From: Solirubrum puertoriconensis
Lineage (GTDB): Bacteria > Bacteroidota > Bacteroidia > Cytophagales > Hymenobacteraceae
Length of the DNA: 64,000 nt
Direction: 5' to 3'
Assembly: GCF_001483135.1 (NCBI RefSeq)
Contig: NZ_LNAL01000003.1
Span: forward strand, 702,906-766,905
Numbering within the stretch: the stretch's first letter is position 1; every line of letters begins with the position of its first letter. The position numbers and the translations under genes were made by a program. The notes beneath the pieces are model-generated. The model made no database searches and was not told the DNA's origin. It saw only the letters and a list, made by a program, of their open reading frames with translations. Positions 34,422 through 41,850 of this stretch are shown piece by piece.

Positions 34422-35231
34422 CTAGGCTACTTCGGGCAGCACCAGCACGGGCAGGCGGGCTTCGCGCACCACAGCGGCCGTTACGCTTTCGTGGAAAAGC
34501 TGCCCCAAAAAGCTGCGGCGGCGTGCTATCAGCACCAACAGATCGGGCTGTAGCATGGCCGTGGCATCGGCAATGCCAGCCGCGGGGCTCGCGCCGCTGA
34601 AGCCGTTGGCTTGGGCGCTGGCAAACCCAGCCGTGAGGCCGGCGTGCTGCGCGTTGGCAAAGGCCCGGCCGGGGTTGTTGCTTCCTTCTTCGTTACTTAC
34701 GTGCAGCACGGTTAGCGCCGCGCTGCCCAGCAGGGGTTGCAGCGTTTGGGTGGCGTGGGTGCTCGGCAGGGGCTGGTCGTCGATGGCGAGCAGCACTTGC
34801 CGCGGCGTCACCGCGCCGGCGGCGTTGTGAGGCACTATCAGCAGGGGGCAGGCTACGTGGCGCAGCACTTCGAGCGAGGTAGTGTGGTCCAACTCTTCGG
34901 GAATGTTGCTCAGGTCGGGGCGGCCCACCACAATCAACGAGGCCTTGTAGCGGCGGGCCGCTTCGGCCAGTTCAGCGCCAACGTCGCCGCGCTCAAGGGC
35001 GCAGGTAGCCCGCACCCCGGCCGGCAAGGCATGCAGGCGCTGTTGCAGCAGGTCGTTGGCTTGACTTTCGCTGTGTTCAGAAGTCGCCGTGAAAGCGCGT
35101 GGGCTTAGCAACGAGGGGCGTACGTGCAGCAGCACCAGGTGTGCCCCCGTAGGCGCGGCCAGCGAGGCGGCGTACTGCAAGGCGTGGTCGGCTACGGGCG
35201 AAAAGTCGGTAAGAACTAGCAGGGTGAGCAT
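34422..35231 (-). CDS. Universal stress protein with two USP domains
   Basis: The ATG at 35231 is chosen because it gives MLTLLVLTDFSPVADHALQY, matching the opening of the paralogue at 9344-10249; other in-frame starts lie up to 11 codons upstream. Domain 1 (1-~130) ends CPLLIVPH; domain 2 ends with LFHESVTAAVVREARLPVLVLPEVA, where the His-Glu-Ser segment resembles the ATP-binding tail of USPs. Between them is QVLLAIDDQPLPS, the start of the second fold. As in other Bacteroidota, it is likely a stress-induced cytoplasmic protein. It ends in C-C-TAG-G. Confidence 0.88.
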   Translation of the reverse strand: MLTLLVLTDFSPVADHALQYAASLAAPTGAHLVLLHVRPSLLSPRAFTATSEHSESQANDLLQQRLHALPAGVRATCALERGDVGAELAEAARRYKASLIVVGRPDLSNIPEELDHTTSLEVLRHVACPLLIVPHNAAGAVTPRQVLLAIDDQPLPSTHATQTLQPLLGSAALTVLHVSNEEGSNNPGRAFANAQHAGLTAGFASAQANGFSGASPAAGIADATAMLQPDLLVLIARRRSFLGQLFHESVTAAVVREARLPVLVLPEVA

Positions 35232-35382
35232 GGTAGCGTGCATTAGCCAGGTACCTGATAACAATGCGCTGGCGTTGCAGTTTACAACCTGCGTGTTAAT
35301 GGATGATTACCTAGTGCAAAAAATAGCCTAGATAGCCCAGGTGCCGGGGGCTGATGAGGACACGCAATACCTGGACTCGGGA

Positions 35383-35913
35383 TTATGCGCTAATGGAAGC
35401 CGCAGGGGGTTCGGTGACGGAAGTTTCGGCCCCCACTATTGGGCTGCGCCGCTCCAGCAGTACCACGTTGCGCCACTGCCCGTGCAGCTGGCCCAGCCGC
35501 TCGCGGAAGCCCACGGTGCGAAAACCTGCTTTGGCGTGCAGAGCCAGGCTGGCGGTGTTCTCCTGCAAAATGCCGGCTTGCAGCGTCCAGATACTGTTGG
35601 CTTCCGACGCTTGCACCAGCGCCTGCAGCAATTGCAATCCTACGCCTTGTCCGCGCGCTTCTGCAGCCACATACACGCTCACCTCGGCCACGCCGCCGTA
35701 CACGCATCGGCCCGATACCGGACTTAGCGCAGCCCAGCCCACCACGTGTTGCTGCTCGTTGAGGGCTACCAGCCGGCTGTGGCCTAGGTGCCCGGCATTC
35801 CAGGCAGCCCAGGTGGGTATTTGGGTTTCGAAGGTAGCATTGCCGGTAGCTATGCCCTGGGCGTAAATAGCTTGCACGGCAGGCCAGTGGTGTTCGGTTA
35901 ATGGCAGCATCAT
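35383..35913 (-). CDS. arsN1: GNAT acetyltransferase, PAT/ArsN1-like (likely arsinothricin N-acetyltransferase)
   Basis: A 176-residue GNAT enzyme. The start MMLPLTEHHWPAVQAIY at 35913 avoids overlap with arsI. Family hallmarks: IATGNATFETQIPTW near the N-terminus, AEVSVYVAAEARGQGVG (acetyl-CoA pyrophosphate loop) and LHAKAGFRTVGF. This layout is that of phosphinothricin acetyltransferases and of ArsN1, which acetylates the arsenic antibiotic arsinothricin. It is the last gene of an arsR-arsI-GNAT unit, 37 bases after arsI, which favours ArsN1 over phosphinothricin as substrate. Symbol is inferred from fold plus context. Confidence 0.8.
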   Translation of the reverse strand: MMLPLTEHHWPAVQAIYAQGIATGNATFETQIPTWAAWNAGHLGHSRLVALNEQQHVVGWAALSPVSGRCVYGGVAEVSVYVAAEARGQGVGLQLLQALVQASEANSIWTLQAGILQENTASLALHAKAGFRTVGFRERLGQLHGQWRNVVLLERRSPIVGAETSVTEPPAASISA

Positions 35914-35950
35914 GGCACCGGAGTGGTTTGTAAGTGGCAAGCGGGAGAGG

Positions 35951-36502
35951 CTAGCAATTGCTGCCAGTTGCACAGCAAGCAGAGGCCGTGGGGGCAGCGG
36001 TATCAGCCAATGTAAAAGTCATGGGCGCCGTAACCAGCTTTTCCGCCGGTGGGGGCGCAATGCAGCACTGGCTGCTGGCGCCGGCCGCGTCGAGGTCGTC
36101 GTAGTGCGGGTCGTTGAACTCGGCATCTTCGTGGAAGTAGTACACCTCCCATTCCACGCCGTCGGGGTCGTTTACCCAAAACTTGTCTTGCTTGGCGTAG
36201 CAGCAGTTGGTGCCGATTTCCTGCCGCTGCACCAGCCCGGCTGCTTCGGCCGCCGCTAAACGCTGCTGCAATTGCGCTGGCGTTTCTACCTGAAACCCTA
36301 GGTGGCCGAAGTGGCTTTGCACGCGCGCCGGGTTCTGCACGAAAGAGATAATCAGCGAAGGTGCGTCGAGTACGTACTTGGCGTAACCGGGCTTGATTTT
36401 GCTCGCGGGCTGGCCGAAAAACGTGTTGTAGAAGCTAATAGTAGCCTCGATGTTGGATACGTACAGCGACACGTGCATGCGGGGGAAAGAAGCAGTTTTC
36501 AT
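35951..36502 (-). CDS. arsI: ArsI/CadI-family C-As lyase (glyoxalase fold)
   Basis: A 183-residue vicinal-oxygen-chelate protein. Metal ligands fit the ArsI pattern: His10 in MHVSLYVSN, His67 in FGHLGF and Glu119 in EWEVYYF. The vicinal cysteine pair Cys100-Cys101 in TNCCYAKQDKFWV, which binds methylarsenite in ArsI, is present. ArsI splits the C-As bond of methylarsenite or aromatic arsenicals with Fe(II) and O2, giving arsenite. After the fold is a Cys-rich tail (Cys146-147, 176-177, 183) that may capture arsenic. Between arsR and the acetyltransferase in one operon. A cadmium-induced CadI role is the alternative. Confidence 0.88.
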   Translation of the reverse strand: MKTASFPRMHVSLYVSNIEATISFYNTFFGQPASKIKPGYAKYVLDAPSLIISFVQNPARVQSHFGHLGFQVETPAQLQQRLAAAEAAGLVQRQEIGTNCCYAKQDKFWVNDPDGVEWEVYYFHEDAEFNDPHYDDLDAAGASSQCCIAPPPAEKLVTAPMTFTLADTAAPTASACCATGSNC

Positions 36503-36551
36503 AGTTCAGAAAGGTTAGAAAGGGTTGAAGGAAAGTGCACAGTAGCTGCGC

Positions 36552-36899
36552 TTAGCAAGCACAGTTGGAGGCGGTATCGTCGTTGCAGCAGGCGGCCTGC
36601 TCCAGAAAAGCGCTGAACTGCTGTTGCACGCGGCCGAGCACGGCGGTATCGAGGCAGTAGCACACCGTGAGGCCATCGATGTCGCCGCGGATTAGCCCGG
36701 CGGCTTTTAATTCCTGCAAGTGCTGCGATACGGTGGTGCGCGACAACGGCAGCTCGGCCGCGATGTCGCCCGAAATGCAGGTTTTCTTGGCTGCCAGTAA
36801 CTCGATAATGGCAATGCGGGCCGGATGGCTCAGAGCCTTGGCTATCCTGGCTAGTTGCTGCTGCGCCTCGGTAAACTCGGAAAGCTTGGCGTATGTCAT
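36552..36899 (-). CDS. arsR: ArsR/SmtB-family metalloid-responsive repressor
   Basis: The 115-residue product begins MTYAKLSEFTEAQQQ (ATG at 36899). The winged helix is clear: LARIAKALSHPARIAIIELL, then DIAAELPLSRTTVSQHLQELKAAGLI as recognition helices. Cys residues that could bind As(III) or other thiophilic metals are Cys41, Cys80 and Cys82 (TVCYCLD), and a C-terminal group Cys104, 105, 113, 115. The site arrangement differs from the E. coli ELCVCDL motif. Its own promoter and operator lie just upstream (36913-36950). It heads the operon with arsI (49-base gap) and the GNAT gene. Confidence 0.92.
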   Translation of the reverse strand: MTYAKLSEFTEAQQQLARIAKALSHPARIAIIELLAAKKTCISGDIAAELPLSRTTVSQHLQELKAAGLIRGDIDGLTVCYCLDTAVLGRVQQQFSAFLEQAACCNDDTASNCAC

Positions 36900-36912
36900 G
36901 TGTTCTTGTTGT

Positions 36913-36950
36913 ATGACGCAAACATACGTCATAGTTAGAGCCAATGTCAA
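36913..36950 (-). promoter_or_regulatory. arsR operon promoter and operator
   Basis: Palindrome ATGACG-N8-CGTCAT at 36913-36932. Read on the minus strand the eight central bases are TATGTTTG, an exact TAnnTTTG -7 box, and a TTG (plus-strand 36948-36950) sits 21 bases upstream as the -33 element. Repressor bound to the palindrome would cover the -7 box. The ATG of arsR is 14 bases downstream. Confidence 0.75.
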
Positions 36951-37099
36951 GGACACTAGCAAATAATATTTTACAAGGGCTATGTAATGTGTGCGTAAGC
37001 GCTTACAATCAGGTTATTAAGCCTAGGTGCTGAACCAGCTAGTATCTACCAACAACAGCACGGCCCGCAACTGAGCGTAGCGGGCCATGGGTGGATGCG

Positions 37100-37396
37100 T
37101 TAGCGGGTGCGGTTGGTAGGGTCGAACCCGGTAGTGTCGTCGGTGAACGTTGGCGGGCGCGGTGTTTCGGTATCGTCGCTGCCATCGGAGTAAATGCGGT
37201 CGGGCGTGCTGCGCGACATAATCTGGCCGTGGGTTTCGCGGTTCAGCATGGCCGTGGTGCTGCCCTCGGTATTGTTGTTTTCCTGTGCGGGAGTAGGGCG
37301 GTCCTGCGAGTCGCGCTTCTGTTGTTCTTCGCGTTCCTCCCGGGCTTGGTGGTCGTCTTTTTCGTTGTACTGCGGATGCTGTGATTTCGCTGCCAT
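37100..37396 (-). CDS. Small disordered hydrophilic protein
   Basis: A 98-residue protein with no hydrophobic segment, rich in Asp, Glu, Arg, Thr and Gln. MAAKSQHPQYNEKDDHQ leads to a charged helix and then a motif MLNRETHGQI. The same motif, with one change, occurs in the next upstream gene at 37510, so the two are paralogous or share a functional peptide. No named family. Unstructured proteins of this kind are often stress-induced, but this is a guess. Overall composition supports a real gene: conserved start and shared motif. Confidence 0.65.
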   Translation of the reverse strand: MAAKSQHPQYNEKDDHQAREEREEQQKRDSQDRPTPAQENNNTEGSTTAMLNRETHGQIMSRSTPDRIYSDGSDDTETPRPPTFTDDTTGFDPTNRTR

Positions 37397-37460
37397 GGTT
37401 GCGGATGTAAGTACGGTACTGCCCTTGTGTACGTAGCTGGGCGCACCTAGGTCAATAAAA

Positions 37461-37488
37461 AAGCCCCAGCCACGTAGGGCTAGGGCTT
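37461..37488 (-). terminator. Terminator of the 37510-37776 gene
   Basis: Imperfect hairpin AAGCCCcAGCC/GGCTaGGGCTT followed on the minus strand by TTTTTTATTG. Confidence 0.7.
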
Positions 37489-37509
37489 GGCTATATGAGG
37501 CAGGCGGCG

Positions 37510-37776
37510 CTACTCGGACCGCGCATTGCGGTTTTCTTCGCCCGGCACGCGCTCCTCGTTGCTAAGGTGCTGCGAGGCCGGCTGGTTCAAGCCCGAGGTC
37601 AGGTCGGACGTATCAGCGTCGGGGGCGGGCTGATCAAGTATCTGCCCGTGGGTTTCGCGGTCGAGCATGCTCGGGGCCGAGGTGCTCGTGTCGCGTTGGT
37701 TTTCTTCGGCCGACACCACTTTGCGCGGCTTGTTGGCCGAGTCGTCGGCGGGTTGCGTGGGGTACTGGGAATGCAT
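37510..37776 (-). CDS. Small disordered hydrophilic protein, paralogue of 37100
   Basis: An 88-residue protein starting MHSQYPTQPADDSANKP. It is rich in Asp, Ser, Pro and Asn and has no predicted fold. It contains MLDRETHGQI, differing from the MLNRETHGQI of the 37100 gene by one residue, and the residues after it (LDQPAPD) are also similar in style. Function unknown. Its own terminator separates it from 37100, so the two are likely independent units. Confidence 0.65.
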   Translation of the reverse strand: MHSQYPTQPADDSANKPRKVVSAEENQRDTSTSAPSMLDRETHGQILDQPAPDADTSDLTSGLNQPASQHLSNEERVPGEENRNARSE

Positions 37777-37813
37777 AGCGGGGGTGGGTAGGGGTTAGTG
37801 CACGGGCAGGGCC

Positions 37814-37999
37814 TTAGTCGACGGGGTAGAGGCTACGGCTGGCAGGATCCATTTGCTCCCAGTAGCGCATGCGCGGTGCCGGAGCTGTGGCCGGTGCAGT
37901 AGCTTGGGCCACGGCTGGCTTCGAGGGTGCGGTGGGGGCAATGCGGGAGCTGTTGGGTTGCGGCGTTTCGTTGTGGGCGGTGGTTGTAAACTGATTCAT
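37814..37999 (-). CDS. Small Ala/Pro/Thr-rich protein
   Basis: A 61-residue protein starting MNQFTTTAHNETPQ, with a low-complexity Pro/Ala/Thr middle and a more ordered end, MRYWEQMDPASRSLYPVD. No motif is shared with the two genes downstream apart from general composition. It is plausible because it has a clean start and sits 37 bases upstream of 37776 in the same direction, but no independent evidence of coding exists. Confidence 0.5.
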   Translation of the reverse strand: MNQFTTTAHNETPQPNSSRIAPTAPSKPAVAQATAPATAPAPRMRYWEQMDPASRSLYPVD

Positions 38000-38137
38000 A
38001 AGAGTGTAGAAAAAAACAAAGCCGAGCGAGTGGCAACGGCTGCTTCTTTATACGTAACAGGTGCAGTTGTGGTCGATGGGCTTACTTAATTGCCCGCTGC
38101 CTGTTACTAGCTTTTCTACCCCTAGCCCGCCAATCCA

Positions 38138-38413
38138 ATGCACATCGAGCACCAACGCGAAGACCAGACCTTCTACGCCACCTCGCACGGCTACGAAGGC
38201 GAGCTTTCCTACAGCCGCCCCGAGGCGGGCGTGGTCGATTTTGAGCACACCTACGTCGACGAAGAACTGCGCGGCAAGGGCGTTGCCGAGCGCCTGGCCG
38301 AGCAAGCCCTGGACTGGGCCGCCAGCGAGAAGCTGCGGGTGCGCACCACGTGCCCCTACATGGCCAAGTTTGTGCAGAAACACCACGACAAATACCAGCA
38401 ATTATTGGCCTGA
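38138..38413 (+). CDS. YjdJ-type small GNAT acetyltransferase
   Basis: A 91-residue protein of the short GCN5-related class (PF14542 type). HTYVDEELRGKGVAERLAEQALDWA is the acetyl-CoA binding segment (R-G-K-G-V-A), and RTTCPYMAKFVQKHHDKYQQLL is the usual C-terminal helix with the conserved Cys-Pro. These proteins acetylate small molecules or are mitochondrial/bacterial proteins of unknown substrate. It is monocistronic with a strong terminator behind it. Confidence 0.9.
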   Translation: MHIEHQREDQTFYATSHGYEGELSYSRPEAGVVDFEHTYVDEELRGKGVAERLAEQALDWAASEKLRVRTTCPYMAKFVQKHHDKYQQLLA

Positions 38414-38467
38414 GGCTCACATGCTCTGGTGGCTGCTAAAAAGCAGCGCACCTAGGCCCTGCCAGTA

Positions 38468-38506
38468 AAAAAACGGCTCCGGATGCAGTATCCGGAGCCG
38501 TTTTCA
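38468..38506. terminator. Bidirectional terminator
   Basis: Arms AAAACGGCTCCGGAT/ATCCGGAGCCGTTTT with A- and T-runs on both ends, between the small GNAT gene and the Ser/Gly/Thr-rich gene. Confidence 0.85.
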
Positions 38507-38529
38507 TGTGAGGCGGAAGCCAACCGGAA

Positions 38530-39249
38530 TTACATTTCCGATTCCGACTTCATTTTCATCTTGTCTTTCTTGGCCTTCATTTTGGCCTCTTTGTCGGGCT
38601 TCATGCGTCGACCTACGCGCATGTCGTCGGAGCCGGTAGCGCCGCTGGTCGACATGTTCGTGTCGGTGGTAGTAGTGCTAGTGCCCGTACCCGACATCGA
38701 GCCGCTGGTACCGGTCGAGCTATCGGTGCCGCTCATGGTGCCCGTGCCGCTACCGCTCATCGTGCCCGTGCTAGTACCCGAGCCAGTGCTCATCGTACCC
38801 GTGCCCGAGCCCGACATGGTGCCGGTACCGGTATTGGTGCCGGTGCTCGTGCCGGTGCCCATGGTGCCCGACGAATTGGTGTCGGTAGTAGTGCCGGAGC
38901 CGGTGCTCATGCTACCCGAGCTCGAGCCGCTCATCGAGCCCGACGACGAGTTGATCATGGAGCCGCCCGTGGAAGAGCCCGAAGTGCCCGTGGAGGTGCC
39001 CGAGGCGTCCATCGAGCTGCCGTTCATTGGCTTCACCTTCGACTTCATTTTGTCGCCGGCTTCGGTTTTGCCTTTCAGCTTGGTAGCGCCATTGTCGTCG
39101 TTTTTCACCTTGGTCACGGTGCCATCGGCAGTCGTGGTCTTGGTTTTTTCTTCGTCCGACTTGGTTTTGGTAGTCTGCGCTTCGGCTACGGTGGTCACGG
39201 CGCACATAGCCAGCGCCAGCGACAGCAGGGAGATTGTTTTCTTAAGCAT
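38530..39249 (-). CDS. Secreted Ser/Gly/Thr-rich low-complexity protein
   Basis: A 239-residue protein: signal peptide to about residue 25 (VAEAQ), then a Lys-rich segment (TKTKSDEEKTKT), then about 100 residues of degenerate Gly-Ser-Thr-Met repeats (for instance TGTMSGSGTGTM), and a basic tail KMKAKKDKMKMKSESEM. No domain. The N-terminal leader, KMKSK...MNGSSMDASG, resembles the linker of the fasciclin protein upstream (39427-40086), so the two genes may be related by duplication of the leader. It is probably an unstructured periplasmic or extracellular polypeptide. Confidence 0.75.
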   Translation of the reverse strand: MLKKTISLLSLALAMCAVTTVAEAQTTKTKSDEEKTKTTTADGTVTKVKNDDNGATKLKGKTEAGDKMKSKVKPMNGSSMDASGTSTGTSGSSTGGSMINSSSGSMSGSSSGSMSTGSGTTTDTNSSGTMGTGTSTGTNTGTGTMSGSGTGTMSTGSGTSTGTMSGSGTGTMSGTDSSTGTSGSMSGTGTSTTTTDTNMSTSGATGSDDMRVGRRMKPDKEAKMKAKKDKMKMKSESEM

Positions 39250-39372
39250 GGTTGGTCAGAGATGGGAGTGGTTGGGAAAACTCAGCCCTTATACGTGTAA
39301 AACGCAAGTAGGATGAACCTTGCTTGGCTTTCGCGCTTCTGGGCATTACCAACCACCTAGGGCAGCGGCCAC

Positions 39373-39409
39373 AAAAAAGCCTCGTGCCGGCAGGCACAAG
39401 GCTTTTTTT
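39373..39409 (-). terminator. Terminator of the fasciclin gene
   Basis: Hairpin AAAAAAGCCT...AGGCTTTTTT; U-run in both directions. Confidence 0.85.
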
Positions 39410-39426
39410 ACAAAGCAAGCCGGGTG

Positions 39427-40086
39427 TTAGCGCGTAGGCATCAGTACGGTGTCAACTACGTGCGTTACGCCGTTGCTCGATACCACATTCGGAATAGAGA
39501 CCGTAGCCATGCCGCCCTTGGCATCGCGCAGCATTACCGAGCTGCCTTTTTTCATCACCGTCAGGGTTTCGCCTTCCACGGTGGTCAGCTTCTGGCCGTC
39601 TTTCAAATCGGAAGCCAGGTAGCGACCCGGCACCACGTGGTAGGTAAGAATGGTTGTCAGTTGCTCCTTGTTGGCGGGCTCAACCAACGTTTGCACAGTG
39701 CCCGAGGGCAGTTTGTCGAAAGCGGCATTAGTAGGCGCAAACACCGTGAACGGACCCGTGCCCTGCAATGTAGGCACCAAGCCGGCAGCTTTCACGGCCG
39801 TTACAAGGGTCGTGTGCTCGGAGGAGTTCAGCGCATTGGCCACAATGTCTTTATCTGGCGTCATCATCGCGCCGCCTACCATTACACCGCCCGAGGCCGA
39901 GGTAGCATCCATCGAGGAGCCCGTCGACATGCTGCCCCCCGTGGTGCTGCCGTTCATCGACGATTTCTCCTTCGTTTTCATTTTGTCTTCCTTGGCCTTG
40001 GCCTTCGTTTGGGCCAGAGCCGAGGTGCTAAAACCGGTGCCAACGGCTAGTAACAAAGCAAGTGCGGCAAAGCTGTGCTTAAGCAT
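39427..40086 (-). CDS. Secreted fasciclin (FAS1)-domain protein
   Basis: A 219-residue protein with a signal peptide (ending ALAQ), a Lys-rich and Ser/Gly/Met-rich linker (residues ~27-75), and one FAS1 domain. The H1 box TVFAPTNAAFDKLP, the YH motif with ILTYHVVPGRY, and the H2 box NGVTHVVDTVLMP are all present. FAS1 domains mediate adhesion or matrix binding. The linker is like the low-complexity tail of the neighbouring protein at 38530. No lipobox, so it is probably secreted to the periplasm or beyond. Confidence 0.92.
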   Translation of the reverse strand: MLKHSFAALALLLAVGTGFSTSALAQTKAKAKEDKMKTKEKSSMNGSTTGGSMSTGSSMDATSASGGVMVGGAMMTPDKDIVANALNSSEHTTLVTAVKAAGLVPTLQGTGPFTVFAPTNAAFDKLPSGTVQTLVEPANKEQLTTILTYHVVPGRYLASDLKDGQKLTTVEGETLTVMKKGSSVMLRDAKGGMATVSIPNVVSSNGVTHVVDTVLMPTR

Positions 40087-40450
40087 GGCGTTAGGGGTTT
40101 GGTGTGGTTGAAGAATGAGTTAATGCCGGACTTACGGCGTTCATCTTCAACCGGATTGGTGCCGCATGGTTTAGAAAGCAACGCTAACAATCTCATGCTG
40201 TGTTTGGTACCGCTGGGCTTCGGGCCATCATAGCACCTAGGCGCACAGCTTCGTTAGGTGCCGGCTGGATGACATGAGAAGGAGGCGAGCAGCCACGTAT
40301 CTTATCCGGGTATGAGTTGGATGGATAAGTGAGCCGACCCATTTATTGACCGGTGCCAGTCGTAGTCCTAGGTGAAATCCACTACGTTTTCAGGCACGGC
40401 CTGAAGGCGCGCCCGGGTGCTTTGGGTAGAAGCCCGATAGCGTTTAAGAA
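40087..40450. other. Intergenic region, nothing recognised
   Basis: About 360 bases between the fasciclin gene and the outer-membrane protein gene. Two CCTAGG sites (around 40238 and 40370). No gene, RNA or repeat could be supported. Confidence 0.4.
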
Positions 40451-40485
40451 AACAAAACAGCCACGACAAGCGTGGCTGTTTTGTT
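40451..40485 (-). terminator. Terminator of the outer-membrane beta-barrel gene
   Basis: Arms AACAAAACAGCCACG/CGTGGCTGTTTTGTT with a five-base loop. Confidence 0.85.
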
Positions 40486-40511
40486 GGTGCAAAAGAGACT
40501 ACAGCGCAAGG

Positions 40512-41177
40512 TTATTTCGTGAGGTACACGCCTAGCGTGAGCTCCCATGTGCGGTTGCGGCGGTAGGTATTGTCGTCGCCGGAGGGCAGCACGTTGCTCA
40601 GGCCTAGGCCGTAGTTGGCGCCCACAAACACGCGGTCGATTTCCAGCAGACCCAAGAAGTTCAGGCCAGCGTCTACCGTCTTGTAATCATCGTCGTCGTT
40701 GTCGCCGATGTTCAGCTCGCCAGTACCGGTAAGGGTGGTGCCCAGCAAGCGGGCCGTGCCCTCACGCTCGGCGTGTACCAACGCACCTACGTACGGACCA
40801 GCGCCCAGCACCAAGCCAGCCGGCCCAGCCTCGATGCGGTAGGTAAGCGAAACGGGCACCGTAACATAGGAAAGCCTGTCCTTGTAGCTTGCCGACTGAC
40901 CTAGGGCCGAAATGGTATACTCCATGCCCTTGCGCGAAAACAGCACCTCGGGCCGCACTGCCAGACCACCCGCCAGCGGCAACTCGGCCACCAAGCCGGC
41001 ATGAAAGCCGTTGATGTTTTCGTTGGTGATTTTAGTACCGCCAAAGGCCTGCTCCTGCGTGGCAATGTTTAGACCGCCGCGAATGCCAAAGCGAGATTCA
41101 GAGGATTGCGCCTGCGCCGACGCGGCAACGCCAGCCAGGCATACACCGAGCAGCAGGGCTTTAATGCTTGCTTGCAT
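40512..41177 (-). CDS. Outer-membrane beta-barrel protein (PorT/OMP_b-brl type)
   Basis: The 221-residue product starts MQASIKALLLGVCLAG (ATG at 41177) with a signal peptide ending ASAQAQ. The mature part is an eight- or ten-strand barrel: FGIRGGLNIAT, GFHAGLVAEL, LAVRPEVLFSRKGMEY, YVTVPVSLTYRI, LVLGAGPYVGALV, an acidic loop GDNDDDD, and a final strand WELTLGVYLTK. This is the Bacteroidota small-porin family (PF13568 type). Role unknown. A consensus -7 box TAGCTTTG lies at 41247-41254 on the minus strand. Confidence 0.9.
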   Translation of the reverse strand: MQASIKALLLGVCLAGVAASAQAQSSESRFGIRGGLNIATQEQAFGGTKITNENINGFHAGLVAELPLAGGLAVRPEVLFSRKGMEYTISALGQSASYKDRLSYVTVPVSLTYRIEAGPAGLVLGAGPYVGALVHAEREGTARLLGTTLTGTGELNIGDNDDDDYKTVDAGLNFLGLLEIDRVFVGANYGLGLSNVLPSGDDNTYRRNRTWELTLGVYLTK

Positions 41178-41246
41178 AGTGAGAGAAGGGGTGTGGTGGA
41201 GTGAATAAGGGTGGTAAGCAAATGCCTCTCTACTGACGAGGTGGCG

Positions 41247-41254
41247 CAAAGCTA
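41247..41254 (-). promoter_or_regulatory. Candidate -7 box of the beta-barrel gene
   Basis: Minus strand TAGCTTTG, matching TAnnTTTG. No TTG at 19-21 bases upstream, so support is partial. Confidence 0.45.
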
Positions 41255-41448
41255 CGAGTCAGCCATTATTCAGCCACTGGCAACAGCAAGGCGGCCGAAT
41301 TGCGCGGCCAACGCGTTCGGCTTATGTGCCATGATGGTACCTGCTCCCGCGGTGACAACAGGCTCGGCAGAAGTTGCTTTGCATTACAACCTTGCCACCC
41401 TCGGGGTGCGTACCGCTTTGGGCGTGGCTTAAGCAACGGGGCTGTGTA

Positions 41449-41850
41449 TCACTGCTCAACCGCCCAGCTTCGAGCTTCCGACAAGTCGGTATAAATCCGC
41501 AGCTCGAAAGCGAATTCGTTTATCACGGACTGGTAAGTGTTGTTGATCAGGAGCTGGTTGAGCGGATCAGTGGCTTCAACGCGGGCAAATTTGGTGATGC
41601 CGTATGCTTCCAACAGCGGTAGCGCGGTTCGGGCAATCCACTCAATATCCGCCGGGCGAACCGGGCCCAATTGCCGGTCGTCGGCAATCCAGCTGGTAAC
41701 GCGGTTGCGGCGGGCAACTTCGAGCGCGTCAACTACGGCTTGGCGTAAGTCGGCGCTGCTGATAAAACCAATCCATTGTGCCTCCAGGGCCCGAGTGGAG
41801 CCTTCGTGAAGATAGAGGTTCAGAAAACGGTAAGAGGCAACGAGGTGCAT
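41449..41850 (-). CDS. STAS/SpoIIAA-like protein, unknown function
   Basis: A 133-residue soluble protein starting MHLVASYRFLNLY. The pattern of alternating strands and helices (WIGFISSADLRQAVVDALEVARRNRVTSWIADDRQLGPV, then LPLLEAYGITKFARV and SEARSWAVEQ) resembles SpoIIAA/STAS-like domains. Two similar proteins of matching size and layout occur at 60928-61359 and 61888-62316: WxGF near the start, LP...G...FA.V in the middle and A-x2-W-L/A-x-E-Q at the end. No operon partner nearby. May be a small regulatory or lipid-binding fold. Confidence 0.7.
   Translation of the reverse strand: MHLVASYRFLNLYLHEGSTRALEAQWIGFISSADLRQAVVDALEVARRNRVTSWIADDRQLGPVRPADIEWIARTALPLLEAYGITKFARVEATDPLNQLLINNTYQSVINEFAFELRIYTDLSEARSWAVEQ

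Noticed and set aside
38483..39316. 277-codon plus-strand frame opposite the Ser/Gly/Thr-rich gene
   Set aside because: It is the antisense of a repeat-rich gene; the Val/Pro repeats mirror the Gly/Ser/Thr repeats, and the minus-strand frame has a signal peptide and terminator.
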